Below are positions 21,132-32,895 of a stretch of 64,000 nt of DNA, one piece after another (the stretch's first letter is position 1; each line of letters begins with the position of its first letter). The DNA comes from Glycine soja. Taxonomy: Eukaryota; Streptophyta; Magnoliopsida; Fabales; Fabaceae. The translations under genes were made by a program, and so were the position numbers. The stretch spans positions 19,162,259 to 19,226,258 of the forward strand of contig NC_041019.1 of NCBI RefSeq assembly GCF_004193775.1, in the 5' to 3' direction. The notes beneath the pieces were generated by a model. That model was not told where the DNA came from. It made no database searches and saw nothing but the letters and a program-made list of their open reading frames with translations.

Positions 21132-23700
21132 TCTATACTATATATTAAGTAAAAATGTTTTTAAAATATAAAGTTTCACGTGACAAATTTCTAGAGCAAT
21201 TCCTCTCAAATGTTTTCCTATTTATCTTTAAATTAATATCATTTTGATTCAACATAATTATAGCATTAATTATAAATAAATAGATCAATTGATCTATTTG
21301 TGGTGATTCTTTTATTTTATTTTATTGGGATTGAGATTTTTATATTTATATACCAACAAATTAAAATTGAAATTCTCTCATATGTCCATCTTCTACATTT
21401 TTTTATGTGTTTAGGAAAATTACTTTGACAACAAAATATGTAAGCAATGTATTAGTTTTTTTTTTCTTTTCTTGATGGAATACAAACACCACAAGAAAAT
21501 AACAAAAGTTAATCCCCATGAAGGAGTCTAACAACAATTTTCCTAATAATGCATCAGGTGAACACACCATCTATATCTGATGATGAAATAGGAACTTCCC
21601 AATCTGCTAGGGTATATGTGCCTCCATTTGTAATCTCTATGCATGAATGCCTCGATCAATATAAGTGATCTTCGAAGTATTCATGTTCATGTTAACTGTT
21701 TAGAGTTGTTAGTATATATCCACTAAACTAAATAGTCATTCACCTTTTTTGCTTTTCATCTCAACTTACTATTTTTTGTTTTTCTTATTTTTCCATCATC
21801 AAACAATTAATGGACGAATTAAATTGAGAAATAAATATTCCTATGCAATATAATTTAAACATATAAAAATACTAAATAATATTTTGCTTTTTTACCACTA
21901 AATTTTTTGTTAATAATATAGAAAAATATTTTTCATAATTTAACTTATTATCAAATTATTTTATTTGTAAGTTAACATCCTTTTAGTGTTAATGTCATTC
22001 ATGTTAATATAAAATTTAAAAATAAGTAAATAAAAACATTTTATAAGAAATAAATATTAAAATAATATTTTTAATAAAATAATAAAATAAAAATTCAAAA
22101 TATTATGAAAATTAAACAAAAATATAAATTGATAGAGAATAATATTGAATTAAGACCATAATAAGTATTTGCAGAGTATAATTAATATTATTAGCATGCA
22201 TTCACAACTGATTTTATATTACCAACATTGATGACATAAAATTTGTTAATCTATAAATGTAATAATTTTATCATAAATATGTTTAATGTGCATTTATTAC
22301 TCATTTTATACTTAAGATCATAATTAAAAATATAAATTCATTCATGGGATTAGTTACCAGTTGATTGGAAATTTAATAATTAATTACAAATTTATTCATC
22401 AAAATCAATTATAGATTGATTAGTGTCACCCCATTCGAAATTAAGAATTATAATTAGACTTGGAGTCAAATTAAAATGAATACAAATTTCAGAGCGGAAA
22501 TGACTTAATATGTGTTTCTTTTTCTTATTATATAATGAGTAGATTAAAACTTTGCATAAATACTATATAGTGTAAGCCATTACATTTGATAATTAAGGGT
22601 TTATACTTGTAGACATTGAAACTATAAAACAAAACATATTTATAATATATAAATTATTTATCTAAAAAAATATAAATTATAATAGCTAAGTGTATTTTAT
22701 ACAAATATTAAAAAATTATATAAATAAATATTCAAATTTAGAGGTAATATTTACATCATACAAAAAACTTACATGAAAATACATTAATATTTATACTATG
22801 AATTAACAATAACCAAACTTAAAAACTATTGCATAAAAATGAATACAGTAAAAATTTATACTTTATATCTTAAACTTAAAATTGTATGGGCTCAAAATAA
22901 GGATAAAGTGATAATTTAATATTTACATAAGCTAATATATTATTTATTATAAAATTTAATATAATAAAAATAATAAAATTCTAATATAAAATATTTTTAT
23001 TTAAGAATATTAATCATAATTTCACCTATTATTTTTATATTTTTCCAGATAATCATAATTTAAGAATATATATATATATATATATATAATCTTCAACCAG
23101 TTATTTGTATTGCAAATCATTAATTAATAATTAAAAAGTTGTTATAATTTATAATACACTATGATATCTAACACCAAATTATTATTATCTTTTGTTTTTA
23201 ATTTACATTTTCACATGTTAAAAATTTAAAAATATTTTATAACATGGCTCACAAATCAGTATGTATGTCTTGCAGCATCGATCACTTGAATATATGTTTT
23301 ATTAATTTAAAAATATATAAGTAAAAATATAATTTTATAAAAATATTTTGTTAAACCCATTTTTTTAATTAGAAACTCTAACTTTAGATTGATTGAATTG
23401 AAATATTTTAAGACAATTATTTAAATTACTTTCTTACCTAACACGTAATTAATTTTTATTTTTCTCATTTTTTTTATATCCTAAAAATCATAATTCGTTA
23501 GATATCTAATCAACTATATATCTATATATAATGGATAATTAGTAATTTAAAATGTTATAGTTTACGATTTATGATAAAATAAACAGAATAGAGTTTTATT
23601 ATAAATAGTTTCTAATATAAAACTAATAAATATTTATATATTTAAAATATTTTATAAAAATATTCCTAAACAATGTTTATCTTGCATGGCACGGATCACC
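21132..23700. mobile_element. Possible Helitron-derived AT-rich region
   Basis: The stretch begins TCTATACTATATATTAAG after an A, similar to many plant Helitron 5' ends (TC after A). Near 23685 a GC-richer remnant, CTTGCATGGCACGGATC, resembles a decayed Helitron 3' hairpin, but no clean CTRR end was found. No Rep/helicase coding is present. The copy-2 dispersed repeat (22925-23275) lies within. Treat as a hypothesis. Confidence 0.25.
22925..23275 (+). repeat. Dispersed repeat, copy 2 (partner at 18090-18460)
   Basis: Matches the upstream copy from TATTTATTATAAAATTTAAT through AATACACTATGATATCTAAC to ACAAATCAGTATGTATGTCT, in the same orientation. Confidence 0.6.
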
Positions 23701-24679
23701 ACTCATGTATTGTTTAAAAACAAAATATCCTATATGTATTACTACCTCCTTCTCATATATTTTGATGTTTAAGGTTATTATACATAAATTAAGAAACATT
23801 TAATGAAATTAAAACTAAATGTTCCTAATTTATCAGAAAATATGTTTCTAATAAAACTAAATGTTCAAACTATCATTTAGATTCTGTAAAAAAAAAAATC
23901 TAATTTAGATAGCAAGTAAAAAAGACTCGAACTTTTAAAAAGGGATTTTTTGGAATTTTAAATGATATATCTAAATATAAATTTTGCAAATACTCAGTTA
24001 AAAATAATTTTAAAAACACTTAATTTTGACAAGGCAATCTCAAGATTACGAACTCAAAAAGATATGTAAAGAAGAAAAGTACACATAATTTATTTTTTTT
24101 AATCAACAAATATTAATGATTAATTTATTAGTTTTTATTAAGAAAATATCGAAATTTTCTTCCATTAATTTTTCTCTTCTTTAGTAAGAATCCAACTAAC
24201 CTTATATCTCTTACACATAATTTATCTTAATTCATTAACTAACCTCTTAAGAAATATGTACAATCCCTCACATACAAATTAGGGATTTTTTTACTACATA
24301 TCCAGAACTCGAGGTTACTTACAAACAATTTCTTTATATTCAAGTAATTTTTACATAAGTCTTTCAAGACTTTTATATATCCCAAAACTGTTCTTTGTTT
24401 ACAAGTTCTTTTATAAGCTTTTGAGACCAAATTATTTTTTTTATTGTTAAACTTCTTAAAGAGAAGAAGGAGTGATTGCTTTTATAATAAAACCAAATAT
24501 CCCAAATGATCAAAAGTCACTTTATATTTTAAGTAGAAAAATGCTAACAACATATTTTCTTCTCTGTCACAATCTTTCCTACTTAATTACTCACCATTAA
24601 GTAATATTAAGAGAAATGACTCATCTTTTTAATAAGAGAAATGACTTATCTATTTTTGAGCTCTCACATGAAAGTCTAA
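23701..24679. other. AT-rich sequence before the P450 pseudogene
   Basis: A CTACCTCCTTCTCATATATT string at 23743 resembles a Stowaway-type end, but no partner end was found. Just before the pseudogene a short duplicated string (AAGAGAAATGACTCATC and AAGAGAAATGACTTATC, about 24609 and 24637) marks the truncated 5' border. Confidence 0.4.
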
Positions 24680-25898
24680 AAGACTCATCTTTTCGCCCCA
24701 AAATCCTCTCCAACAAAAACACCACCGGTGGCCAACTTAACATCACCTTCTCCTCCTCCTACGGTGCCACGTGGGCGTCCTCCGCCGCAACCTCGTCTCC
24801 GTGATGCTCCACTCGGCTCTATTCAGTTCCTTTTCCGAAACACGCGAGCGTGTCCTGCATAACGTTGAAAACCGACGCAGAAAAAAACAATTCTATTAAG
24901 GTGAAGGATCACGTTCAACATGCCATGTTCACCTTGCTGGTTTTCATGTGTTTCGGTGGAGAAGTTCAGAAGGAGAAAATCGAAGACATAGAACACGTTC
25001 AACGTTGTTTAATGTCGGAGCTTAGCAGATTCGGCGTACTAAACTTGTTGCCCGCAGTGGTCACTCGCGTGTTGTTGCGAAAACGGTGGCAGGAGTTGCT
25101 GGATCTTCTTCAGGCCCAAAAGGACGTGTTTACCCAATTAATAAAAACAATAAAAAATGTTGGTGATGGGGATGGAGGTGTTATTTGTTACGTGGATACT
25201 TTGTTGAAGTTGCAATTACCCGAAGAGAATCGCAAGCTTGACGAAGGTGAAGTTGTGGCGTTGTGTTCGGAGTTTCTCACTGCGGGCACGGATACAACTT
25301 GCATGGCTTTGGAGTGGGTCATGGCGAATATAGTGAAGTACACGCACGTGCAAAAGAGGGTTGTGGAGGAAATTAAAGAAGTGCTGGGTGATAGAAAAGA
25401 TAAGGAAGTGAAAGAGGAAGATCTGAACAAGTTGCCGTATCTAAAAGATGTGATTTTGGAAGGTTTAAGACGTCATGACGTGACGGAGGACGTGATTTTT
25501 GGTGCCACATGCAGTGACGGAGGACGTGGTTTTGAATGATTATTTGGTGCCTAAAAATGTGACTGTGAACTTCATGGTGGCAGAGATGGGGTGGGATCCT
25601 AGGGTTTGGGAGGATCCAATGGAATTCAAGCCAGAGAGGTTTCTTAGTAGTGGTTTTGAGGCCTTTGATATTATTGGGAGTAAAAAGGTTAAGATGATGC
25701 CCTTTGGGGCTGGGAGGAGGGCTTGTCCTCCTTATAACCTCGCAATGTTCCATTTGGAGTACTTTGTAGCTAGCTAACTTGGTTTGGAATTTTGAATGGA
25801 AGGCTTCGAGTGGAGGGAACGCAGATTTGTCACGGAAACAGGAATTTACTATGGTGATGAAACATCCATTACATGCTCAAATTTATCCTAGGTTCTAG
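24680..25898 (+). pseudogene. CYP89A-like cytochrome P450 pseudogene, 5'-truncated, multiple frameshifts
   Basis: CYP89A enzymes are ER-anchored P450 monooxygenases. The membrane anchor and PPGP hinge (about 100 residues) are missing. Recognisable parts in order: SSSYGATW (C-helix region), HVQHAMFTLLVFMCFGG, the I-helix ALCSEFLTAGTDTTC with the oxygen-binding AGTDTT, the K-helix EGLRR (ExxR), the PERF segment, and heme loop [12 protein letters not shown], where Cys is kept but the usual following Gly is Pro. Breaks: a 1-nt loss after GATW near 24773, a compensating shift near 24880, replacement of the PPGHFVL-type segment by a duplicated GTGACGGAGGACGTG (25480-25494, original at 25514-25528), and a 4-bp AGCT duplication at about 25769-25775. 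The last frame still runs to a natural-looking TAG at 25896-25898. No intron is seen, as in CYP89A genes. Confidence 0.92.
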
Positions 25899-25937
25899 CC
25901 TAATTTTATACTCACAAAATTATATACACATTTATAT

Positions 25938-25975
<38 letters not shown>

Positions 25976-27179
25976 TTATAATAATCATAATAATAAATTA
26001 AAAAAATGAAAATTGTTAAAACGTGTGTAGACCTTTATTCTTATTTCTTCTTCAAGTCTAAAAAACTTCCTCAGTAACTAGTATATGATCAAGACGTGAT
26101 AAATTACTGAGCTGTGAAAAAATCAGTGCAACAAAATTCATGGACTGCCACATCGGAAGTGCACCACTACATTGGAAGTGTATATTTGTTATTACACAAA
26201 TATATTGTAATTGTAATTGTGATTTTTATAATTACGTTTGGAAAGTATCTTAATTAAATTAGTTATATTTTTTTATCAATATTTTGCACAGATTATTTTA
26301 TAGTTAATTAAAGTACAAACATGTATATATGTGTGTATATTTATATTTGATGGTATGAAGTCAGGCGAGTATTAATTAAAGTCGCGGGTATCAATTTTCA
26401 TTCTACTCTTTTGCTTTTAGTTACAAATTTGTTTATCAAAATTTCAATTACAAGTAAAACTCAAACATCTCACAATAAAATCAATTGATAGATATATATA
26501 ATAAGATATTAATATTTTAAAATTAAGGTTGAATCATTCGAATAATATTTAAATTTATTTTTTAGCATAAATAAATATTAATTAGATTTTACTTACTTTC
26601 TAACTAATTAAATTTTAAATTAATCATGTTCACTTTTTATTTATGAATAGAATGATTAAGACAAAAAATCTCAATAAATAATATAACTAAATAATCTATG
26701 TATCTTCGTATATAATTGATCTTAAATAAAATTCAAATAAATTTAATTTAAAAAAATTCCATGAAACAATTTAAATCACTTGTCCCATAAGTGTGTCCCG
26801 ATTCATGTTCCATCAATAAAAATATGTCATCTCATTTAAAATATTCACCTAGACTTTTCTAATTTTCCTACCCTACCCTTAATAGATCGATTCAACGCCA
26901 TTATCCCTTTTCTTTCATCATCAAAATATTCCCAATTAGGATCAAACAAAACACGTAACATTAGCACGTTATTATTTCAATACAAATAGAGTGTAAGATT
27001 GCTGGTGTTCTCTTTGAAGGGTTGCGAACATCAACAATTTAGATAAGTCTTCAAGGGTTTTTGTTGAAAATTGATTAAGAGAACTATTAGTACTAGTTAG
27101 ATCTCTATGTCTATCCAGAGTTAAATAACGACTTTGATATCAAAGAGGTACCGAGTCCATTGTAATAATAAGTTAAAAA
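25899..27179. other. AT-rich intergenic sequence
   Basis: Contains a (TA)n tract at 25944-25974. No gene was recognised. Confidence 0.45.
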
Positions 27180-27952
27180 TAAAACAAGTTAAAAATAAAT
27201 ACAAACAATTAAACCTTGCCATGGTGGTCTCTTGAGACTCCTCAATTTGAGTCCTAATCAAGGAAATCTCTATCTCTTTGTAATACTCATCCACACTCCT
27301 ATTTCTTTGAATTAGTCTTTGGAGCTTGTTGTGAAGGTCTCTCCCATAGTAGGACGACACAAATCTCTCTCTCAAAACTCTCTTCATGTCTTACCAAGTA
27401 TTAATCAACGACATTCTCATCCTTTCAACATCACTCCTCACTTGATTCCACCATACTAAGGCATATCCCTCAAACTCCCGAGAGGCCAATTTGATTTTTT
27501 TTCTTCATTGTAGTTGTAGCAAGCAAAGACTTGCTCAACCTTCATCTCCCACTTAAGATACACTTATGGATCACAAGTCCCTTTAAAAGTAGGGATCTTC
27601 ACCTTCACTCCCTCAATCCTTTCCTCTCTTTGTCTACCTCCATATCTTCTATGATTTCTTCTCTTCTTATACCTCTCATTCCTTCATCTTCCTTCATCCT
27701 CTTCATACCCCTCATCTTCTCCATGAGAAGAATTAGATGATCTTACCTCTCTTCTTCGCTCTATATTTTCAATCTGCACACTTAAAACTTCACTACTCCT
27801 ATGTATTCTTCTCAAACTCTCCTCATTCTCTCCATCCTTTCTTCATTGTCATAACTCATTCTTCTCATTTGATCATTAAGTTTAATCATCTCCGCCATGA
27901 GCCTTGTGGTTTTTGAAGATGGTGGAGTAGCATCTCCACTTGTAGAAGCCAT
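27180..27952 (-). pseudogene. Ty3/gypsy gag remnant
   Basis: The minus strand begins at ATG 27952 (MASTSGDATPPSS) about 880 bp inside a tRNA-Met primer site. It then shows the gypsy gag features FEGYALVWWNQ (about 27480) and MKRVLRERFVSSYYGRDL, then NKLQRL and a VDEYYKEIEISLIR run (27387-27200). This is the capsid-type gag of plant gypsy elements. There are several stops and frame changes between 27850 and 27390 and the frame is lost past 27200. No zinc knuckle, RT or integrase follows in the window, so the element is truncated. Confidence 0.85.
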
Positions 27953-28834
27953 ACCTACAAGAAAAGTTAGTGCACAAGTAAAAAATTGAATAGGACCTCG
28001 CCACTCAACTTAGTATTTCATTCAAGTTCACTCGTATATCACTCTTTCAAGGCTTTTTCTTTTATAATATACACTCTTGCCTTTTACCACTCTTGCTTTT
28101 TTTTTTTTTCCAGTTCATATGCAGAACCTTCAAGCTCAAAATCAAGAAGTATTCAATGTGAAATATGTCACAAATCAAAACTCAACTCAAGAAACCAAGA
28201 AAAGAAATACTCCAAGATAAAACTAAGAAATTTTGAAGACAAGCAAAAATAATGAAAGGAATACTCAAAAGGAATGTCAAGGAAGACAAACTAAAAGACT
28301 CCAGAATGAAGAAAAAGATTGTCCAAAAATTGAACTATACTAGATGTAAATAACCAACAAGACACACTTTTTTTTTAAATAGAAGTATGTAAAAACAAGA
28401 AAGACTCTGAATGCAGATTTTGTTTTTTTATCATTTTTTTTTGCTTCTTTTGCTTTTTATTTTTATCTCTGCACTTTTTTTGGCACATAATTCAAATTTG
28501 AATGCAAATATGTGATTGGGAAAATCCAAATCTAGATTGTAACAGAATTTTGCCTCCAAATCTGAAAATTGGATTTCTTTCTTTTTTTTAACTTCTTTCT
28601 TTCCTTTTTTTTGCACGAATTTTAATGCTATATTTATAAAAAATAAAGAAGATAAAAAAGATATTGATACTAGATATAGTTTAGAAAAGAAAGATAAACT
28701 CAAAGAAATAAAACAAAGGAAGATAAAATAATAATATAGAGTTAAACAAAAAAATTGACACAACAAATAAAGGAGGAAACACACATGAAACACCAAACAC
28801 AAAGGATAGATAACACCTGGTTTCAAGAACCAAA
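27953..28834 (-). other. Gypsy 5' leader between primer site and gag
   Basis: Untranslated leader region of the minus-strand gypsy element. It holds T- and A-rich runs and a minus frame (28847-28431) of hydrophobic low-complexity composition with no known domain. Confidence 0.55.
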
Positions 28835-28846
28835 GCTCTGATACCA
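28835..28846 (-). other. Primer binding site, initiator tRNA-Met
   Basis: The minus strand reads TGGTATCAGAGC, the common plant LTR-element primer site for tRNA-iMet, starting 2 bp from the LTR end at 28849. Confidence 0.88.
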
Positions 28847-28848
28847 AT

Positions 28849-29330
28849 TGATGGAACCCTGATTTGCGGATCCAATTTTTAGCATCAGCAAACTAGGGAA
28901 CCAATTTGAGGCTCTATGAAATTAGAAGAAGTAAAAGGAAAAAGCATAATTAGATAAGAAGATGGAAAGAACAACACCACAATCTTGGGAGATTGATAAG
29001 TTCAGGATGATTTGCCACAAAGAATAGAATTCTTTGATATAAGAACCTAAGGTTTCACACAAGAACCAAGAGAGACACTCTCTTAACTGTGTCTAATATG
29101 AAAATTTCATAAAATTGCCAACCAAGTGTTTTAAAGAGTCTATTTATAACTCCTACTAATGATCCCAAATTAGGCCTAAGGCCCAATAACTAATCTAATA
29201 ATTAAAAGACTTAAAAATAACAATAGAAAAGGTAGCAGCCCATTGCAAGTCCAAAAATAGACCCTAAAATATAATTAAAAACGAAAATAAATATTATTCT
29301 AAAAGTTGACTAAAATAAATGAGCTTTGCT
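28849..29330 (-). repeat. LTR of a minus-strand gypsy element
   Basis: The 3' border of this 5' LTR is fixed by the adjacent primer site (plus view TGATGGAACCC). A TATA box (minus TTATAAATAG) lies near 29148, placing U3 to its right. The outer border near 29330 is approximate. Polyprotein C-terminus-like coding directly abuts the outer side in the same direction. Confidence 0.6.
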
Positions 29331-29344
29331 TCTTATTCTCTTTC

Positions 29345-29470
29345 CTCCATGAGAAAATTTAGTCTCTCGCCAAGCTCTTCTTGAAATCTCTTACTCCTTG
29401 CTCTAGTAATTGGTACATCCATGTTGAGTCCACCTAAGCCAAAATCTTCCTCCTTGGATAGTCCTCTATC
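29345..29470 (-). pseudogene. Gypsy polyprotein end fragment
   Basis: The minus strand reads LSKEEDFGLGGLNMDVPITR, then ARSKRFQEELGERL, ending MEERE and a stop near 29336. The PITRARSKRxQ pattern is usual near ends of plant gypsy polyproteins. It sits just outside the LTR, as a 3' internal end would, so the LTR could be shared by two elements. Confidence 0.5.
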
Positions 29471-29692
29471 AGATAGGAATACCTCTGGTGTCATCACTGG
29501 CTATTGGAGAAATAACTGGTGAAAGCTCTGCATCGAAAGGTACTAGCCATGGTGGAGGCTTTGTAGCATGGGGAGGAGCTGCTCCATCTAAGAGGAAGAG
29601 GGAAAAGGCTTGTCGTCTGTAGAAGAGGTGGCTGGAGGAGGGATTACCAGAGGTGGAGTTGGGGGAGTGTCTGCAGTTGTTCGGGTCTTGAC

Positions 29693-30230
29693 TCACTTTG
29701 GCCCCATGAAGACAATGGAAGAATCTGCTGGATTAACAATTGGCTTGACTTCATCTTCTTCTAGAAACATAGACTTCAAGTGCCGCCTAGCAAGGTCAGC
29801 TTCTTGCTTAATTGCCTCCACCTTAAAGCAGGTCTTACTATCATTGGGATGTTTTATTGCCTCAAACAAGTTGAAGGTGGCTTTCTGGTCCTCCACACTC
29901 ATCTCCAAATTGACATTTCCCATGTCCACAACATATTTTACAGTCAGCATGAATGGTCTGCCCAATATTAAGGGAATATCAAAATCCTTTTCTATGTCTA
30001 TTATCACAAAGTTCACTGGAAAAGTGAATTGGCGAACATTAATCAGAACATCTTCAACTACACCATATAGTCTGATAATGGAGCAGTCTGTTAGTTGAAT
30101 AGTCATTCTAGTAGGAGAAACCTTCATATTTCTAATTCTCTGACACATAGAGAGAGACATCAAATTAATGTTTGCTCCCAGATCAATGAGAGCTTTACCC
30201 ATTGACACATCCCCAATAATCAAGTTCCTT
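29693..30230 (-). pseudogene. Athila-type retropepsin domain fragment
   Basis: An open minus frame of 176 codons contains ALIDLGANINLMSLSMCQRI, the active-site region of Athila/Calypso-type aspartic proteases (here DLGA, as is common in that lineage), then DIPLILGRPFMLT, the second conserved hydrophobic-Gly block. It ends in VFMGPK and stop. Frames downstream (29692-29470) are Pro/Ser-rich and not assigned. It is a different gypsy lineage from the tRNA-Met element to its left, so the two were juxtaposed by insertion or recombination. Plus-strand frames here are antisense shadows. Confidence 0.8.
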
Positions 30231-30319
30231 AAAAAGTGGATCTACAAGTTTACTTGGGACGTACTGTTAGAAGTTTAATCAAGTCCTTTTCTCTGTTCCT
30301 TAAAAAGTGGATCTACAAG
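30225..30319 (+). repeat. 24-bp direct repeat pair, 71 bp apart
   Basis: TTCCTTAAAAAGTGGATCTA plus CAAG occurs exactly at 30225-30248 and 30296-30319, at the upstream limit of the protease fragment. Confidence 0.85.
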
Positions 30320-31074
30320 GATAAAAATGAATTGAGGATGTTGATGATTACGTTTGTGTTCACGCCAAGGACAATTGGTAGGCCAGAGAATTAAATCGGT
30401 TAGATATCAAGGATATGGTTTTAATTCTTAATTACTAAAATAATCATTGCTATGGCCAAAATAAAATGTACCGTTTGTTCATATAAAGAAGTGGAAAAAA
30501 GAACGATTTAAAGAAAGTTTCACAGTCAAATTGGCAACAGATTTTTCATTTTTGCCAGGTTGGATTCATGTGTTCATGAATCATGAGTCAAGTGTTGCTT
30601 GGCTTGTAGCATCCAAAAAAGTTACTTGACATTTGCTTAAGATTTGAAGAGGGGGGAGGGGGGGACTATGAGAACTAATTGACCATGGCTTCAATTCTTT
30701 GACTTTTATAAATTTTTTTCTTTGTGCTCTCGATCATACTGATTTTTCTTGCTGCAAAATGCTTAGTTGAAATCTTGTTAGAAGGTTTCTATTGGCTCTG
30801 TAAATATCTGCTCATGCAACTTTGAGTAACAGTAAGTTGCCAAAGACACGTTACTCAAATCTATTGTTTGACAGAGGGATCCAGATAGTGTTAATTTGGT
30901 TTTAGTCAAAGGAGGAGGATTTTGGGAAGAAGAATAAATTTCATTTACTTTTATAGTTTTATCTTTGTTTTAAATATTTTCCTTTTTTTATTTAATCCCA
31001 TCAACTTGATGTCAATTAGTTTATTTTACACATTTCCCTTTTTGATTTAACACTTTCTCAACCTCCTTTCTTAA
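30320..31074. other. Intergenic sequence
   Basis: No gene recognised. A G-rich run of about 11 bases lies at 30652-30664. Confidence 0.45.
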
Positions 31075-31082
31075 TAGATTAT

Positions 31083-31830
31083 TAGGAACGGCTCAAGGTC
31101 TTGAGAGGCCTAAAGCAAATTTAAGAATGAGACCTTTTATTTACTCATAAAATAATTTATTAAAATTATCATTGTTTTATTTAAAATTAATTTTTTGAGC
31201 TTTTTGTGATGTAAAATTATCAATTAAATTGTCGTAATTAACGCCAATCCATTCAATCTTTGTTGAAACATTGTTGATCTTAAATAAGTTTTTATTATTT
31301 TTAGCTTTGAAAAACTCATTTCAACTGAAGCAACTGATACTGGTATTGTTAACATTATTCTATAAGCTACATACGTGTTTGGAAAAGAAATCAATGCATT
31401 TTCAAATCCATTTTCCCTATACTTTTCAAAAAATGAAAGAAGACCTTTTAATTTTTCAATAGCTTCATCAATGCACATATCTTTTGATTGTAAATTCTTA
31501 CTAAGTTAACTGCAAATAAAATGTCATACCAAATAGTCATGTCTAACAAAAATTCAAAGTTTTTGGGTTTCTTTAACTATTAACTATTAAATCTTTTTTT
31601 TCTTCTAAACAAAACTATGATATTAGTGAAGAGTTGTTGTTCGTTAATCGTTACTTACAGTACCAATAAAAAGATTAACAATTACTTATAATATTTCAAT
31701 TAAAATTTATTTTTAAATATGATTTTACAATAATTTTTTTGAGGTATATTAGTATTAAAAAAAATTTTGGGGCCTTTTTTATTTAGCCTAAAGTCCTTGC
31801 TTGAGGTGCTTGGACCTTAAGCTGGCCCTA
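31083..31830 (-). mobile_element. Internally deleted hAT transposon with 8-bp target duplication
   Basis: Ends TAGGAACGGCTCAAGGTC and (complement of right end) TAGGGCCAGCTTAAGGTC form terminal inverted repeats. TAGATTAT flanks both sides (31075-31082 and 31831-31838), the 8-bp duplication typical of hAT elements. A remnant of the transposase C-terminus lies inside on the minus strand. At 748 bp it is too small to be autonomous. Confidence 0.9.
31224..31478 (-). pseudogene. hAT transposase C-terminal dimerisation domain fragment
   Basis: The 84-codon frame contains AYRIMLTIPVSVASVEMSFS, followed by KLKIIKTYLRSTM and QQRLNGLALI. This is the hAT family C-terminal dimerisation motif (consensus near TIPVTVASAERSFSKLK). 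The RNase H-like catalytic part and the zinc finger are deleted. It reads towards the left end of the element. Confidence 0.9.
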
Positions 31831-31838
31831 TAGATTAT

Positions 31839-32278
31839 TACTGTATTTATTTTAGGTTTTTGCTAAGGATATTGATTAAGAAAATATTTAATATGAAAAT
31901 TATAAAAAAGACGTTAAAAAAATAGACTGTAATTTTTTATTTTTCAATTAAAATATTTTCATTTTAAGTTTCTTAACGGGTCTTAAGGCACTTGTTACTC
32001 TTTGCCTTTATTTTATCATTACACACCTCCTGAAAAGACTTCAAGAGGATAGGTTGAGAACGTATTGAATTGAGGATAAGGTGATTAAAAAGTTAATACT
32101 TTCAAGTTAAACTAAAGTTGAACGGGTTTGATGTTATAAAAATTAAAAAAGTTGTGGGGTTATTTATAAAAAAAAAATGCAATAACAAATTATTTTTAAC
32201 AGTTTTTGTTATTGGGTGAAATTATTTTAAATTAAATCATGTAGGTCTAACTCTATTTATTGGATCTTATCAGAATGT
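31839..32278. other. Spacer between two hAT-type elements
   Basis: AT-rich, no gene recognised. Confidence 0.4.
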
Positions 32279-32286
32279 CTCTTAAT

Positions 32287-32664
32287 TAGGGGTGGGAATA
32301 GGTCAGGCCAGACCATGCTTTGAAAGGCCCGAGCCTAGCCTACGATGAATCTTTGAGGCCTGAGCCTGGCCTATAACCTATCAAAGACTTTTATTTTGGC
32401 TCGGCCTGACCTTTTTAAAAGTCTGGCTTGACCTGATAGCCTTTTTAAAAGTCTTCTTCACAATAAATATTTAATATTTTATGGAGTAAGAACGTAATAG
32501 GAAAAGTAAAGGAAAAGAAAAGTCAATAAAAATAATGAAGAATATAAAAGAGCACATGACTCACACCTAAATTATAATTAAAGTGTTACTTGATTATATG
32601 AATAGAAGTTATGGAACAGTAATGTGTAATCAAAGTCTGATGATTTAAAAAAAAAATTAATTGT

Positions 32665-32710
<46 letters not shown>

Positions 32711-32887
32711 CCGGCCTATCAGGCTTATAAGACTTTTTTAATAAGCCTAAGTCTGGTCTATTTAATTTAATAGACTTTTAAAAAAGCCTGAGCCTAACAT
32801 TTTCATTAAATAGGCAAGTTCAGGCCAAACTTTATGTAGGTCAGGTCGTAGGTCCATGTAGGTCGATCTGGCCTATTCCCACCCTTA
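32287..32887. mobile_element. Non-autonomous hAT-type element, 601 bp
   Basis: The left end TAGGGGTGGGAATAGG and the right end (complement TAAGGGTGGGAATAGG) are inverted repeats. They are flanked by CTCTTAAT (32279-32286) and CTCTCAAT (32888-32895), an 8-bp duplication with one mismatch. The interior is built of short GGCCTGAGCC/GGCTTGAC-type blocks in both orientations and a (TA)n tract. No coding capacity. Confidence 0.82.
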
Positions 32888-32895
32888 CTCTCAAT

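Noticed and set aside
23743..24490. A second Stowaway-type element starting CTACCTCCTTCTCATATATT
   Set aside because: No matching right end or TA duplication could be found; AAGAAGGAGTG near 24465 is too short to pair reliably.
29610..30098. 162-codon plus-strand frame
   Set aside because: Antisense to the minus-strand retropepsin frame, which has recognisable motifs.
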